A stretch of DNA of 64,000 nt from JABFSA01 sp963827515 (GTDB taxonomy: Bacteria; Acidobacteriota; Vicinamibacteria; Vicinamibacterales; UBA2999), in the NCBI GenBank assembly GCA_963827515.1, contig CAWHBF010000028.1, forward strand, positions 62,001 to 126,000, read 5' to 3'. Below, piece after piece: positions 34,989-43,578 of this stretch. Under the pieces are notes generated by a model that saw only the letters and a list, made by a program, of their open reading frames with translations, was not told the origin of the DNA and searched no databases. How positions within the stretch are numbered: the first letter of the stretch is position 1; each line of letters opens with the position of its first letter. The position numbers and the translations under genes were made by a program.

Positions 34989-35396
34989 CTATTGAGGTGC
35001 CGCGCCGCGGCCGCGAACTCCATCCCCGCCGATCTTCGTACCATCAGCAAGCACGACAGACGCGATACGACCGTATGGACCGCCATTCGCGACCGGGTTT
35101 ACGGTGACACTCACTTGGTCGCCTGGCTTGAAGGAATTCTTGCGATAGCCCTCGCTATAGATGCTGTTCGGAGCCTGAGTTTCCATCACCCATTCGACGA
35201 CCTGGCCGTCCGCGCCTTTGACCTCGAGCCTCAATAGACAATGGGGATTGGACCACAGCCAGGACTTGACCACGCCTGTCTGCGTAACGGTTTTGTCAGC
35301 CAAAACGGTGGCGCCCGTGTGATGTGCGCTCGACGGAACGGTCGCAGCCACGAGTCCAACAGCCACACCAAAGACGATCAACAGCCTATGTCTCAT
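34989..35396 (-). CDS. DUF6152-like exported protein (copy 2)
   Basis: 135 residues, intact. Signal peptide to VPSSAHH, then HHTGATVLADKTVTQTGVVK, SWLWSNPHCLLRLEVKGADG and VEWVMETQAPNSIYSEGYRK, with KPGDQVSVTVNPVANGGPYG in the C-terminal strand. Same scheme as copies 1 and 3: double His after the cleavage site, NPH motif and a WxxE strand. It lies 64 bases downstream of WEGDTLVV-family copy D on the same strand and is probably co-transcribed. Function unknown; an OB-like or small beta-barrel fold is plausible. Confidence 0.78.
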   Translation of the reverse strand: MRHRLLIVFGVAVGLVAATVPSSAHHTGATVLADKTVTQTGVVKSWLWSNPHCLLRLEVKGADGQVVEWVMETQAPNSIYSEGYRKNSFKPGDQVSVTVNPVANGGPYGRIASVVLADGTKIGGDGVRGRGAAPQ

Positions 35397-35460
35397 CTGC
35401 GTCTCTTTGTTCTGTGTGTTCTACAACGCCAACCCGCATCGTGATCGCTCCTCCCGCGGG

Positions 35461-36342
35461 CTACTTGCCGCTGGCGGAATCGCCATACGCCTTGTTGTAG
35501 GCATCGATTTCGTAGGGCGAGCAGTACCGCGTCAGGACGTCGGTTCGAGGATCCTGCAGCGTCATGGGAATCTTCATGGTCTGCCACGGCCGCGTGTAGA
35601 CTTTCGGGTCGTCAATCGTCTCTGACCACTCCAGGGTGTCCGAGTCCAAACGGCGGAAGGTCTCAGTGACGCGTGCCTGGTCGCTGATGGGCCGGCCAGT
35701 ATTGTCGAGCCACACGCGGTCTTCCGGCATTGTGCCGACCGTCTGGACCTCCAGCGTGTAATCGTCCACCCATCGACCGACGGAGTATCCGAACCACCGC
35801 GGTTCTCGATACTGGCCGTCTATTTCCACCCCGCCGTCCACCAGCTTCGGGCATCGACCGTCCGTCAGTCCAGATGACGCGCCACCGGTTGTCGTAGTGG
35901 TACAGAATCGAGACCTTGTACTCGTCCTGGAAGATCTGAACGCCGAGATCGTAGTGGTTGTAACGGGGGAACCCCAGTGGTTCGCAGGCCACCCTCGGGT
36001 CGTTCGTTCGCGCCGGCGGAACGGCGTCGGCACCTTCCATGGCCTTGTTCGCCTGGTAGAGTGCCCGCCCATGGGGCGTGTACGGCAGTTCATTCGCCGG
36101 ATTCCCGTCGTTGGGCCTCAACTGCACGCCTTTCGCCTGGTTTCCCAACCTCGAGCCCCACATCCCCGCCAAGGCGCGCCGCGGAGCCGGCTTCTTGTCT
36201 TTCTCCGCGACTGGCTGTCGATTGGGTATCGGATCAGGCCAGGTCTGCGGTCGAGCTGTTCTGAGCGAATGCGTTCAGGGAAAAGACGACACGCAGCGCT
36301 CGACAGGCCGACGAGCAACACCCGAAAGCGATCCACCATCAT
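35461..36342 (-). CDS. Exported WEGDTLVV-family protein (copy D), three frame breaks
   Basis: About 292 residues after repair. The signal peptide is reconstructed as MMVDRFRVLLVGLSSAA, VVFSLNAFAQNSS once one base at 36291 is removed. A second extra base at 36248 restores PDPIPNRQPVAEKDKKPAPR and a third at 35848 restores PKLVDGGVEIDGQYREPRWF. The body has RALAGMWGSRLGN and YHYDNRWRVIWTDGRSMP. The core is divergent, reading SVGRWVDDYTLEVQTVG, and the end is canonical: VTETFRRLDSDTLEWSETID, DPKVYTRPWQT and a Cys-containing LTRYCSPYEI. GGGGAG upstream supports the start. Confidence 0.7.
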
Positions 36343-36362
36343 GGAACTCCCCTGTTGTGACG

Positions 36363-37130
36363 CTACCGGCTGGTGTTCGTGCCGCCCGCTCGCGGAACGG
36401 GCTTACCGCGGACTTCAATCCAATCGAGACGGGAACCTCCGCCAGATCCGTGACCGGATCCCCTCATCAGGTCGGTAAAGCCGATCTCCTCGACATTTCT
36501 CAGGTCCGGCCAATCCACCCAGTAGCCGTCCCGCGACTCAACGACATTTTCGATGTCGAGGTTCCGCCAGCGCACATCAATGAGCTGGATTTCTGTGTCC
36601 ACCCAGCTCGTGGCGGGGCCGGCGGTAAACTTGTCGCCCACGAGCCATTGTCCGCTGGCGAGCTTCAGAATGGGACGGAGGTAGTGGAATCCGCTGATTC
36701 TGGTGCGCCACTTGATGGTCGCCAATCCGCTCAAATCGACATTGTTGTTCTTGTCCCTGAGCGTAATCGCACAGTTCGATTCGCACAGCAGCGTCATGAC
36801 ATACAGGAGGTGGTTATTGAAGGTCTGGTCGACCATCCGGGTGCCGGCCTTGTGGCCGTACAAGCGCACTTCCAGATTTGGGTTCGCGACGTCCCCTTGA
36901 ACGATCGGATGCTCCGGCTCGCGCTCGTTGTTCACATTGGGAGCATTCGGATCCAGCTTCCAGTCTTCTCGGAAAAACAACGGAGGATTACTGTTCTCGA
37001 GCGACCTCTGCGGCTCCTGCCGCGGAGGCGGGGGCGTCGCTGGTCCACCCTGGCCCTGGCCTGCGACCCGGTCAGACCCGGCGAGAATCAGCAGTCCCAG
37101 CCCAAATACAGCTGGCAAACATCGCGGCAT
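36363..37130 (-). CDS. Exported protein of unknown family, probable beta-sandwich
   Basis: 255 residues from the chosen ATG. Signal peptide MPRCLPAVFGLGLLILAG and a Pro/Gln-rich linker, then LFFREDWKLDPNAPNVNN, NPNLEVRLYGHKAGTRMVD, TLLCESNCAITLRDKNNNVD (two Cys, probable disulfide) and KWRTRISGFHYLRPILKLAS. The end is GFTDLMRGSGHGSGGGS and DWIEVRGKPVPR. The alternation of strands and the loop-rich end recall a jelly-roll carbohydrate-binding or lyase-like module, but no catalytic set can be named. AAGG before the ATG sets the start at 37130 over an upstream in-frame one. It lies between copy D and DUF6152-like copy 3 on one strand. Confidence 0.65.
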   Translation of the reverse strand: MPRCLPAVFGLGLLILAGSDRVAGQGQGGPATPPPPRQEPQRSLENSNPPLFFREDWKLDPNAPNVNNEREPEHPIVQGDVANPNLEVRLYGHKAGTRMVDQTFNNHLLYVMTLLCESNCAITLRDKNNNVDLSGLATIKWRTRISGFHYLRPILKLASGQWLVGDKFTAGPATSWVDTEIQLIDVRWRNLDIENVVESRDGYWVDWPDLRNVEEIGFTDLMRGSGHGSGGGSRLDWIEVRGKPVPRAGGTNTSR

Positions 37131-37197
37131 AAACACCTTCTCTTTCCGTACAGGCAATAGGAACCGCAAGAATTCCTGGGAGCCGCGTCAGTACGGC

Positions 37198-37602
37198 TCA
37201 GTTCGCGCCCGGCGCGGCTTCGTCGCTCGTGAATTCCTTCTTGGCCTCGACCAGCGTGAAACTGCTGGCGTTGAGCGCCGGCGTGCCGTCCTTCGCCAGA
37301 AAGCCCTTGACGATCACCTCGGCGCCGATGAAGTCCTCGCGACGCAGGCCCGCGCGGAGCAGGTTGCTCGCGCCCGCACTCTCGACTTCCCACGTCACCA
37401 TCTGGCCGGTGGTCGGGTTCTTCACGTCGATGTAGATATGGGCGTGCGGATTCTGCCAGCCGAGCTTGCTCACGACGCCCCTGAGCGTGACGGGCTTGTT
37501 GCCATCATAAACAGCCGAAAACGAGTGATGGGCCTGAGCCGGCCCAGCTGCTGAAAGCAGCGCTGCCATTGTTCCAACGGCGAACATGAGCCTTATGCGC
37601 AT
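37198..37602 (-). CDS. DUF6152-like exported protein (copy 3)
   Basis: 134 residues, intact. Signal peptide MRIRLMFAVGTMAALLSAAG to AQAHHS, then HHSFSAVYDGNKPVTLRGVV, SKLGWQNPHAHIYIDVKNPT and VTWEVESAGASNLLRAGLRR. This is the clearest member of the family here: HHSF after the cleavage site, WxNPH and VTWE-x-E. A C-terminal DFIGAEVIVKGFLAKDGTP closes the small beta fold. It is first on the minus-strand run of exported genes ending near 35.0 kb. Confidence 0.82.
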   Translation of the reverse strand: MRIRLMFAVGTMAALLSAAGPAQAHHSFSAVYDGNKPVTLRGVVSKLGWQNPHAHIYIDVKNPTTGQMVTWEVESAGASNLLRAGLRREDFIGAEVIVKGFLAKDGTPALNASSFTLVEAKKEFTSDEAAPGAN

Positions 37603-37768
37603 CGTGCCTCCTCTTTCCTCGTGACGACCTGGGAATGATGGCGCCTAAACGGCGCCGATGCTAGCACAATTATCCTGGATTATCCCGGACCGGGCTGTGG
37701 GTGCCCGCCTACTCAGATCTCACGTGTTTGAGGAGCGAAGGCGGGGAGTGCGACGACAATGGAAAGCC

Positions 37769-37788
37769 GACCCCGAGTGCTCGGGGTC
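37769..37788. terminator. Perfect stem-loop downstream of the PRC-barrel gene
   Basis: GACCCCGAGTGCTCGGGGTC forms a nine-pair stem with a two-base loop, 55 bases after the PRC-barrel stop codon on the minus strand. It lacks a clear U-tract, so it may be a Rho-type or processing hairpin. Confidence 0.5.
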
Positions 37789-37842
37789 AGCCTTGGTAGG
37801 GTTCTCTCAGTAGCTTCAGAAGCTCGAGGCTCTGGCTCTGGC

Positions 37843-38506
37843 CTAGTTGCGCCTTTGGGCGGCCTCTTCTTCTGCATCTCGGCGGCGCTTGTTCTCGTCT
37901 TCGGTTGTCTCACCCACGTGCGTCTGCTCGCCGCCAGTTTCCACACCAATCACGTCGCCGGGTTGTGCCCGCCCACCGGGGTGGGGACTGTCCTCAGCCG
38001 CGCGCCCGACCGGCTCCGCGGTGCCCCTCCACCAATCCGGATGGCGGAAGTCAGGGCCGTCCCACGCCGCCGCCCATGGCTTGTTTGCGGAGTACCAGGT
38101 ACTCGGCGCCGGCAATGTTGCAGGCCCGCGACGTCTCGGTGTTGAATCGCCCGAGCTCTTCTTGACCAAACTCTTGAAACTCGTCCTTGTCGAAGCCTGG
38201 GAACTGTTCAACGCGTTCGCGAGTGAGATCCGCAACGATGACATCGCGTTCGCGGTCGAGCTGCGCATGGCCGACCGGCAGCAGAAAAAGCTTCGATTTG
38301 AACCAGCCGCCCGAGTCAACCGCAAGATAGTACGGCCGGCCCGAAACCGAATCGACCACAAATCCTTCAAGTTCTCCGAGACGATCTCCTGTGGGGCTTT
38401 CGACATCCATTTCATCGAAGTCCACAACCTGATCGTCTAGCTCATCGACCTCTACATACCGCAGCCATGGAAGAGGATGATCCAAAGGTGCCCCCAATCT
38501 GCGCAT
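37843..38506 (-). CDS. PRC-barrel domain protein, one frame break
   Basis: About 220 residues after repair. The PRC-barrel lies at about 30-110: DFDEMDVESPTGDRLGELEG, FVVDSVSGRPYYLAVDSGGW and FKSKLFLLPVGHAQLDRERD. DLTRERVEQFPGFDKDEFQE follows. One extra base at 38095 breaks the frame in AEYL; it resumes as YSANKPWAAAWDGPDFRHPD and WW, with a polar C-terminal tail. PRC-barrel proteins of this kind are cytoplasmic, stress-linked and of unknown molecular role. No signal peptide is present. Confidence 0.75.
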
Positions 38507-38561
38507 TAGTGCGCCGTCGGGGAAAGGTGCAAGAGCGCTGCCGGGTCGGTTGGAGCCGGTG

Positions 38562-38582
38562 TTGACGAACGGTGTTCGTCAA
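38562..38582. promoter_or_regulatory. Inverted repeat, candidate operator or hairpin
   Basis: TTGACGAAC at 38562-38570 and its exact complement GTTCGTCAA at 38574-38582 are separated by three bases. It lies 56 bases upstream of the PRC-barrel start. It could bind a regulator or fold as RNA; the rest of 38507-38776 shows no gene. Confidence 0.45.
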
Positions 38583-38776
38583 GATGAGTGAAGCCTGGAT
38601 CGCTCAGTAAGCGTAACAAGCGGTGAGTTGACACGAGGCGACTGCGAACCGAGAGACGGCGGTCGGTAAAAACGGGTGTGGTTAGTCTACGATCTGCCGG
38701 TTCCGTTGGTGTGTAGCCGTGCGGCCGAAGGGGATCGGTCTGGACCTCGCCCCAACCACGGAGCGAGATCCGGACG

Positions 38777-39751
38777 TCAGAAGTAGATGCCCAGTCCCAC
38801 CAAGGGTCCGTGGAGCGTCTGCTTGACTTCGAGCGTTCGCTGGAGCACGGTCTCGCTGAGTTTCAAATACAGCACGGTGTACCCGAAAGTCAGCCCGACG
38901 TGAGTCGCGATCTTGAAGTCGGTGCGAACGCTACCAACGAGATCCACGTCCGCGCCGACTCCAAATCCTCCACCTTCCCCGATGACGTGCATGATCCACC
39001 TGGAACCGAGTGCGCTGTGCCACCCGGCTCCGACGAGCGGGTCCCAAATGCCGGGTTTCCGCTCGAAGTGCACCGGCCGGTCAGCTATTTGGATGTCGTA
39101 CTTGAGAGCGACTCTCCGCACACCACCCGTCACGTAGAGATCCTTGTAGACCTTCACGCCGCCGGAGACGTGCCCGTAGATGAGGTCCAGGTCGACCTCG
39201 AGCAACGGCAGATCGCGCGTTGTCAGCAACGACGCCCAGATGCCGTCAGCGTCGACGCGCCAGAAGCCCTTCTCGATCGACATGCCCGCGAGCGCCGCGC
39301 CGTCGAACGACGCCGTTGACGTTCCGGACCCGCCCGGCAGGTCGGGTCCGCCCGGAAAGTTGGGAAATGCCGGAACGACTGTCGTGACGGAAGCGACCGG
39401 CGCCCACAAGAGAATGGGGTAGACCGAAAACTTCATGTCGTTGTCGCTGGAGGTCGCCGTCACCGTAACCTGGGCCGGTGCTTGAGCGGTCTGGGCGAGC
39501 ACAAGGGTTGGCAGCGCTGCCACATCCAGTCTGCCCAGCCGCGGCTCCGCCGTTTCGATGGGCGCGTCAGTGAGGGTTGTCAGAGGCGTCTGGGCCCACG
39601 CTGCTCCTGAGCCACAGACACCCAAGAGTACGGCAGCCGTGACGCTGGCGAGCCGCGTCTGTAGGTTCGTTGAACGTGGCAATCGACTCGGTTCGGTCTC
39701 TTGTCCAGCTTGAAGTCCGTTTGTCACTGATAACTCCGATGTTGCAGTCAT
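38777..39751 (-). CDS. Outer-membrane beta-barrel protein
   Basis: 324 residues. The signal peptide is preceded by a long N-terminal extension (about 30 residues) and ends near AAWAQT. The mature part (about 105-324) has alternating strands such as FSVYPILLWAPVASVTTVV, EKGFWRVDADGIWASLLT, LDLIYGHVSGGVKVYKDLYV and TDFKIATHVGLTFGYTVLYL. The last residues LVGLGIYF carry the C-terminal Phe of outer-membrane proteins. An inner Gly/Pro segment (FPGGPDLPGGSG) is a surface loop. The role is unknown; ion-channel or adhesion functions are equally possible. Confidence 0.72.
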   Translation of the reverse strand: MTATSELSVTNGLQAGQETEPSRLPRSTNLQTRLASVTAAVLLGVCGSGAAWAQTPLTTLTDAPIETAEPRLGRLDVAALPTLVLAQTAQAPAQVTVTATSSDNDMKFSVYPILLWAPVASVTTVVPAFPNFPGGPDLPGGSGTSTASFDGAALAGMSIEKGFWRVDADGIWASLLTTRDLPLLEVDLDLIYGHVSGGVKVYKDLYVTGGVRRVALKYDIQIADRPVHFERKPGIWDPLVGAGWHSALGSRWIMHVIGEGGGFGVGADVDLVGSVRTDFKIATHVGLTFGYTVLYLKLSETVLQRTLEVKQTLHGPLVGLGIYF

Positions 39752-39832
39752 GAACGAATGAACGAGCGAGAGGCTACGCGCCGCCCTCCACGTGACAGCA
39801 CGAGTCGCTCCGAGTCAGCGGCGCGCCGAGAG

Positions 39833-39856
39833 ATTCATGCAAGTGGTGGCATGAAT
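39833..39856. promoter_or_regulatory. Inverted repeat with 8-base arms, candidate operator
   Basis: ATTCATGC at 39833-39840 and GCATGAAT at 39849-39856 are exact complements separated by eight bases, a spacing that suits a dimeric regulator. It lies in the 342-base gap (39752-40093) between the divergent outer-membrane protein and the hybrid kinase; no gene is supported in the rest of that gap. Confidence 0.45.
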
Positions 39857-40093
39857 GGACTTAGCCAGATCATCTCCGTGGCCTCGCGGCTGACTGGACA
39901 GAGGGCGCACACGGCATGTCGTGGGGACTCCCAAATACCGTTGGTTGCGCGAGGGTTGGTCGCTCCTGCAACGGTGGGCTGACACCGCTGATGCCGGACG
40001 TTCCCGCGGGCAAGGAGAAGGAAGCCAATCTCGATTCGGGGGTACACTGCGATCCCGTCTCCCCCTGAACATGACCGGACTGGCTGCAGTGAA

Positions 40094-42460
40094 TTGACGC
40101 AAGAGCAAACGAACGCGCTTCGCTTCAAGAGCGAGGTGGCGGAGCGTTTCGGCGTCCTCCCCAACTTTTTCTGTTCAGCCGATGCGGCGCCGGGGCTGAT
40201 CGAAGAGCTCTGGAAGTTCGCCAAGTCGGCCTATCTCGACAGCCCTCTGCCTTCACTCTTCAAAGAGCGGCTCTTCGTCCATCTCTCGCGATTCTGCGAG
40301 ACCCGCTACTGCATCGTCCGGCACGTCGGGTTTCTCATTGGCCAGGGACGGCCGGCCGGAGACGCCGACGCGCGACCCGAAACCGTCGAGCAGGTGATCG
40401 AGATGTTGCGGCGACCGGTTCCCGAGGGCCCGGCGATCGCGAAGATCCTCGAGCGCCTCGAGCGTGTGTCACTCGGAGGTCGCTTACCGGAGCCTCGCAC
40501 GGAGTCCGAGGCGGACCTCTTCGACGCGCTGACGATCCTCTTCTTGTCACCGCGCCATAGCGTCCGCGCGAGTGCCGCGGTTCGCACCGCCGTGGGCGAC
40601 ACCACGTTTGAGCTCCTGGTTGCCTATCTCGCCTTCATTCGTACGGCTCACTACTGGACGGAGATGCACCCGGAGCTGACGTACGAGCCCGACATGGCGG
40701 ACATCCTGCGCGGCCATGGAGCGCTCGCGGACTTGCTGCTCGACACGTCGGAGGCCGAGCGCATGCAAGGCGCCATGCGGCTTCGGGCGACCCTCGATGA
40801 GCTCAAGCGCGTCGAGGTGGCGTTACAGGACAGTGAGTCACGGCACGCGTTCCTGCTCCGGCTTGGCGATGCCGTGCGGCCCCTGGTCGATCCAATGGCG
40901 ATTCACGCAGAGGCGAGCCGGCTTCTCGGCGAACGGCTGCTGACAGACCGTGCCTACTATGCAGAGATCGACGAAGCGCAGGGCTTCCTCCGGATCGACC
41001 GAAACTTCGTTCGCGCCGGGGTCCCGAGCAGGGTCGGACGATATTCCCTGTCCGATTTCACGTGGGTGGGTCCGACATTTCGCAAGGGCAGGTCGGTCGT
41101 CGTTGCCGACACTCAAACCTCGCCGTTGATTCCCGACGGGGATCGCGCGGCGATGGCCGCGCTCGAGGTCGGTGCGTTCGTGGCAGCGCCGTTGGTCCGG
41201 GACGGACGGCTGATCGCGGCGCTGTGCGTGAGCCACCTTTCGCCGCGTGCCTGGTCTCCAGAGGAAGTCGAACTCATCAGAGATACCGCCGAACGCACCT
41301 GGGAGGCCATCCAACGAGCTCGCGCCGAGGAGCAGCTGCGGGAAGCCAATACTCGGAAGGATGAGTTCCTGGCGATGCTCGCGCACGAGCTCAGAAATCC
41401 GCTCGCCCCTATACGAACCGGCCTCGAACTGATTCGACGCGGCGGCGACACGGTGGTGGCGGTCGAACGCGTACGCGGGATCATGGAGCGTCAGGTCGGT
41501 CACATGGTCCGGTTGATCGACGACCTCCTGGACGTGTCGAGAATCACGTCGGGCAAGATCGTGCTCCAACGCGAGCCAACATCGCTGGCTGGCCTGGTTC
41601 ACAGCGCCGTGGAAGCCAATCGGGCCGCCATGACCGCCAAAGGCATCGAACTACGCGTCGATCTTCCACAGGACGAGTGCGTCCTCGATGTGGACCAGAC
41701 ACGGTTCGTTCAGATCCTGTCAAACCTGCTCCACAATGCGGCGAAGTTCACGACCGACGGCGGTTCTGTGGGCATCACCGCGCGGATCACGCAGCCGGAT
41801 GGCGATGTGACATCACACATGTCCATCTCGGTCGTCGATTCAGGAATTGGGATTTCACCGGAGTTGCTGCCTCGTGTGTTCGACCTCTTCACACAAGGAG
41901 AGTCGCGCTCGTCGCAACCTGGACTGGGCATCGGCCTCGCGCTCGCACGTCAGCTCGTCGAACTTCATGACGGACGCCTCGACGCACGCAGTGAAGGAGA
42001 TGGGCTGGGCAGCGAGTTCGTCATCCGACTCCCACTGGCGACGACCCTGTCGGTCCCTGCTATCAAGCCGCACGTCGATCGAGGCCGGCTCGAACGAAGA
42101 ATTCTGGTCATCGACGACAACGAAGACGCGGCAAATGCGACGGTCATGCTCATCGAGGACATGGGTGGACACGCTCGAGCAGCCTACGACGGCGAAAGCG
42201 CTCTCGCGATGCTCCAGGAGTACCAACCTGAGGTGGTCCTGCTCGACATCGGCATGCGAGGTCTCGATGGATACGAAACGTGTCAACGGATACGTCGTGT
42301 GCTGGGCGACCGGGTCCGGCTTGTCGCGTTGACAGGTTTCGGCAAGGAAGAGGACAAGGAAGAGGCGACTCGTGCAGGATTCGACGCGCACCTCACCAAG
42401 CCTGCCGACGGGGCTTCCTTGGCGGAGATCTTCGCGTCTCCAGCGTTGAGCGCCACGTAG
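40094..42460 (+). CDS. Hybrid histidine kinase with N-terminal AhpD-like domain
   Basis: 788 residues. An AhpD/carboxymuconolactone-decarboxylase-like domain comes first (about 20-110), with FKERLFVHLSRFCETRYCIV and RHVGFLIGQGRP giving an E-x4-C-x3-H-like site instead of the usual CxxC. A GAF domain (about 260-405) has RKGRSVVVADTQTSPLIP. HisKA follows with EFLAMLAHELRNPLAPIRTG (phospho-acceptor His near 430), then HATPase with LSNLLHNAAKF, VVDSGIGIS and GLGIGLALARQLVELHDGRL. A C-terminal receiver has LVIDDNEDAANA and VVLLDIGMRGLDGYETC with the acceptor Asp near 718, and LTGFGKEEDK with the later Lys. No output domain follows the receiver. TTG is the start; the next in-frame start is far inside. 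Confidence 0.88.
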   Translation: MTQEQTNALRFKSEVAERFGVLPNFFCSADAAPGLIEELWKFAKSAYLDSPLPSLFKERLFVHLSRFCETRYCIVRHVGFLIGQGRPAGDADARPETVEQVIEMLRRPVPEGPAIAKILERLERVSLGGRLPEPRTESEADLFDALTILFLSPRHSVRASAAVRTAVGDTTFELLVAYLAFIRTAHYWTEMHPELTYEPDMADILRGHGALADLLLDTSEAERMQGAMRLRATLDELKRVEVALQDSESRHAFLLRLGDAVRPLVDPMAIHAEASRLLGERLLTDRAYYAEIDEAQGFLRIDRNFVRAGVPSRVGRYSLSDFTWVGPTFRKGRSVVVADTQTSPLIPDGDRAAMAALEVGAFVAAPLVRDGRLIAALCVSHLSPRAWSPEEVELIRDTAERTWEAIQRARAEEQLREANTRKDEFLAMLAHELRNPLAPIRTGLELIRRGGDTVVAVERVRGIMERQVGHMVRLIDDLLDVSRITSGKIVLQREPTSLAGLVHSAVEANRAAMTAKGIELRVDLPQDECVLDVDQTRFVQILSNLLHNAAKFTTDGGSVGITARITQPDGDVTSHMSISVVDSGIGISPELLPRVFDLFTQGESRSSQPGLGIGLALARQLVELHDGRLDARSEGDGLGSEFVIRLPLATTLSVPAIKPHVDRGRLERRILVIDDNEDAANATVMLIEDMGGHARAAYDGESALAMLQEYQPEVVLLDIGMRGLDGYETCQRIRRVLGDRVRLVALTGFGKEEDKEEATRAGFDAHLTKPADGASLAEIFASPALSAT

Positions 42461-42562
42461 GAATCCAAGTCTGGGGTCGTGATACCCTCGTGCGGCTCGG
42501 CACGATGCCCGCTCGCGGGTACTGCCGGTGTCCCAAGCGGAGAATCCTCGCCAGGAGGCGCC

Positions 42563-43384
42563 ATGTCATCGAACCCACCTATCGCCCGGCGTGAGTTTGT
42601 TCGCGCCACGCTTGGCGCACTTGCGGCCGCGCCATTCACCGCAGGCGTCTTCGCGCAAGGCAGCGGTGCCCTGACAGACAGCATTGAGTTCAAGCGTCTC
42701 GTCGCGGCCAACCGCATCCTGGCGCGTGAAGAGATCGTGGACGCGTTCGGGCATGTCAGCATCCGAGACCCGGAGAACCCGAGACGCTATGTCATGGCGC
42801 GGTCACGCAGCCCGGAGCTCGTCGAGCACGCCGACCTGATCCGGTTCGAGCAGGACGGCCGGTCGCTCGATCCAGGCGCGCGCACACCCTACGGCGAACG
42901 CATGATTCATGGGGCGATCTACGAGGCCCGCAACGACGTCAACTCCGTCGTCCACAATCATGCCTATCCCCTGCTGCCCTTCAGCATCACGGGGCGCGCG
43001 CTCGAGCCGATGGTCCACGCCGCGTCGGTCATCGGAGCCGACGTGCCGATTTGGGATATCGCCACCAAGTTCGGCGACACGGACATGCTGGTGCGCACGA
43101 TGGACCAGGGGCGCGATCTCGCCACCACGCTCGGCCGCAACGCGTGCGCGCTCATGCGCGGGCACGGTGCCGTGGTGGCGGCCGCGTCGCTCAAGCAGGC
43201 GGTGATGATCGCGATCTATCTCAAGATCAATGCGGAGGTGCAGATGCAGGCGATGGGCATCGGGATGCCACGAGGGCTGTCCGATCGCGAGGTCGCGCTG
43301 TCGCGCGAGACGCAGTTTTCGCCGCTCGCCCTCGACCGCGCGTGGGAGTATTTCTGCGCGCGCGCCGGCGTCGAGCCGATCTAG
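42563..43384 (+). CDS. Tat-exported class II aldolase/adducin protein
   Basis: 273 residues. Twin-arginine signal MSSNPPIARREFVRATLGAL to FAQG. The aldolase domain has LVAANRILAREEIVDAFGHV, HGAIYEARNDVNSVVHNHAY with the metal-binding His pair, and ACALMRGHGAVVAAASLKQA with the third His. YLKINAEVQMQAMGIG is the conserved helix. The insert GADVPIWDIATKFG matches the PVWDIRPV-like element in the tandem protein at 5966. AGGAGG lies four bases before the ATG, and no kinase-coupled overlap exists. The stop codon TAG is the first base triplet of a palindromic repeat element. Confidence 0.88.
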   Translation: MSSNPPIARREFVRATLGALAAAPFTAGVFAQGSGALTDSIEFKRLVAANRILAREEIVDAFGHVSIRDPENPRRYVMARSRSPELVEHADLIRFEQDGRSLDPGARTPYGERMIHGAIYEARNDVNSVVHNHAYPLLPFSITGRALEPMVHAASVIGADVPIWDIATKFGDTDMLVRTMDQGRDLATTLGRNACALMRGHGAVVAAASLKQAVMIAIYLKINAEVQMQAMGIGMPRGLSDREVALSRETQFSPLALDRAWEYFCARAGVEPI

Positions 43385-43578
43385 AGCGATTTGCATTTCT
43401 GCCCGTAGAGCTGTCCGGCTTCAGCCGGACCAGCGGGATGTCCGCCTCAAGGCGGACACTACGCCGTTGTGGAGACTGCTCGAGCGGTTTGCGTTTCGCC
43501 GTAGAGCGCACGCTTCAGCGTGCGCGTGTCCGCGAAGGCGGAAGCCTCCGCTCTACGCCGAATCGAAAAACGCTCTAG
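43382..43578. repeat. Two palindromic MITE-like elements in tandem (copy 2)
   Basis: The left unit (43382-43466) has hairpins GTCCGGCTTCAGCCGGAC and TGTCCGCC-TCAA-GGCGGACA. The right unit (43482-43578) has GCGCACGC-TTCA-GCGTGCGC and a degenerate second hairpin. Both begin with GAGCG-x-TTTGC and the right unit ends with CGAATCGAAAAACGCTCTAG. Their ends supply the TAG stop codons of the class II aldolase gene (plus strand) and nhaA (minus strand). Confidence 0.85.
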
